Both the position numbers and the translations under genes were made by a program. A DNA stretch of 64,000 bases from Euptelea pleiosperma (Eukaryota; Streptophyta; Magnoliopsida; Ranunculales; Eupteleaceae): contig CM068541.1 in NCBI GenBank assembly GCA_035048495.1, positions 12,221,929 to 12,285,928 on the forward strand, read 5' to 3'. Under the pieces are notes generated by a model, which did no database searches, had not been told where the DNA came from, and was given only the letters and a program-made list of their open reading frames with translations. Of this stretch, positions 63,480-64,000 are shown in pieces (positions within the stretch are counted from its first letter, which is position 1; every line of letters begins with the position of its first letter).

Positions 63480-64000
63480 CCTGCTTCTCTATTTCTAGCC
63501 GTTAGATTTAGGCATTCTTTCATCACGGTCATCAAAAACCGGAACCCACGATGACAAATGTTCAAATCCAGCGGCCTTGTTTCACCGATCAGGCAGATTG
63601 TTAGTGTACATGTCCATCAAGAGGGGGACAAACACTCGTAAAGCCAGTGGCCCTAAATAGCGCGCCCCGTGGCATAGTTGGAGAACGATGTATCAAACTC
63701 TTGAAACACCATGGTATCAAAGATCATCTCAGCTCGAGCACGGCCTGCACGGTATATAGCCCCCAGCCCATAAAGGCACGTTATGGGTACAATAATTTAG
63801 GCACAAAATCGGCCCATTAACATATAATGGGCCGGGCTTAAGAGTCACTAATATGATGGGTGTTAAAATAATTCCAAGTGGGCCTATAAATGCAGACCAT
63901 CTCCAATGGCGACGGACGGACAGGATTATTTTGGTAAGAATAGTCTTATTTCAATGTTGTTATTTATTTTCTAATTAAATTACAGTAATATTCTTTACGG
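63480..64000. other. Upstream intergenic DNA with a decayed MITE
   Basis: 63490-63690 shows decayed words of the CCACGTGG foldback family (CTAGCCGTTAGATT, GTCCATCAAGAGGG, CGTAAAGCCAGTGG, GCGCGCCCCGTGGC). The rest has no recognised feature. Confidence 0.4.

Overview
This is a stretch of nuclear DNA from an angiosperm. The evidence is spliced GT-AG genes, Ty1/copia retrotransposons with short LTRs, L1-type and RTE-type LINEs carrying plant zf-RVT domains, hAT, PIF and Mutator-type MITEs, and a telo-box ribosomal-protein promoter. The TE-swollen introns suggest a mid-sized to large genome. The species cannot be fixed from sequence alone; a woody dicot or magnoliid is a guess. No bacterial features, CRISPR arrays or rRNA/tRNA genes were recognised.

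Two host genes are supported with confidence, both on the minus strand. (1) APC6/CDC16, a TPR subunit of the anaphase-promoting complex, starts at 49077 and runs leftward past base 1. Fourteen coding exons, in correct phase throughout, encode about 499 residues. The last ~40 residues must lie left of the window. The exons total 1.5 kb, and the remaining ~47.5 kb is intron packed with transposable elements. (2) RPL11 (ribosomal protein uL5), 62296 to 59042, has five coding exons, the first being only the ATG, and encodes a complete 182-residue protein. Two weaker host-related signals are a plausible orphan first exon of a coiled-coil protein at 53431 (+) and a broken eIF4B-like N-terminus at 47957 (+).

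Layout: 1-1560, start of a minus-strand Copia. 1640-6870, APC6 introns 12-14 with MITEs and LINE tails. 6873-20594, the 13.7-kb intron 11, which holds an old plus-strand Copia (from 7295) into which a young 5,421-bp minus-strand Copia (13504-18924) has inserted. 20665-31300, introns with a hAT element, LINE 3' ends and a decayed Copia. 31759-38303, intron 3 with a LINE inserted inside another LINE. 40064-48831, intron 1 with a decayed L1-type LINE, a Copia 3' end and Mutator-like MITEs. 49210-58980, intergenic DNA crowded with foldback MITEs, several carrying CACGTG cores. 59042-62296, RPL11, with an interrupted RTE LINE in its last intron. 62535-63470, a 936-bp Mutator-like foldback element with a perfect 9-bp target duplication and an internal 47-bp hairpin, just upstream of RPL11.

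The two host genes serve cell-cycle proteolysis and translation and have no evident functional link. The strongest leads are the foldback element near RPL11, the duplicated end of the last RPL11 exon, the Copia-in-Copia nest, the group of Mutator-like MITEs built from short repeated words, and the cluster of G-box-bearing foldback MITEs upstream of APC6.
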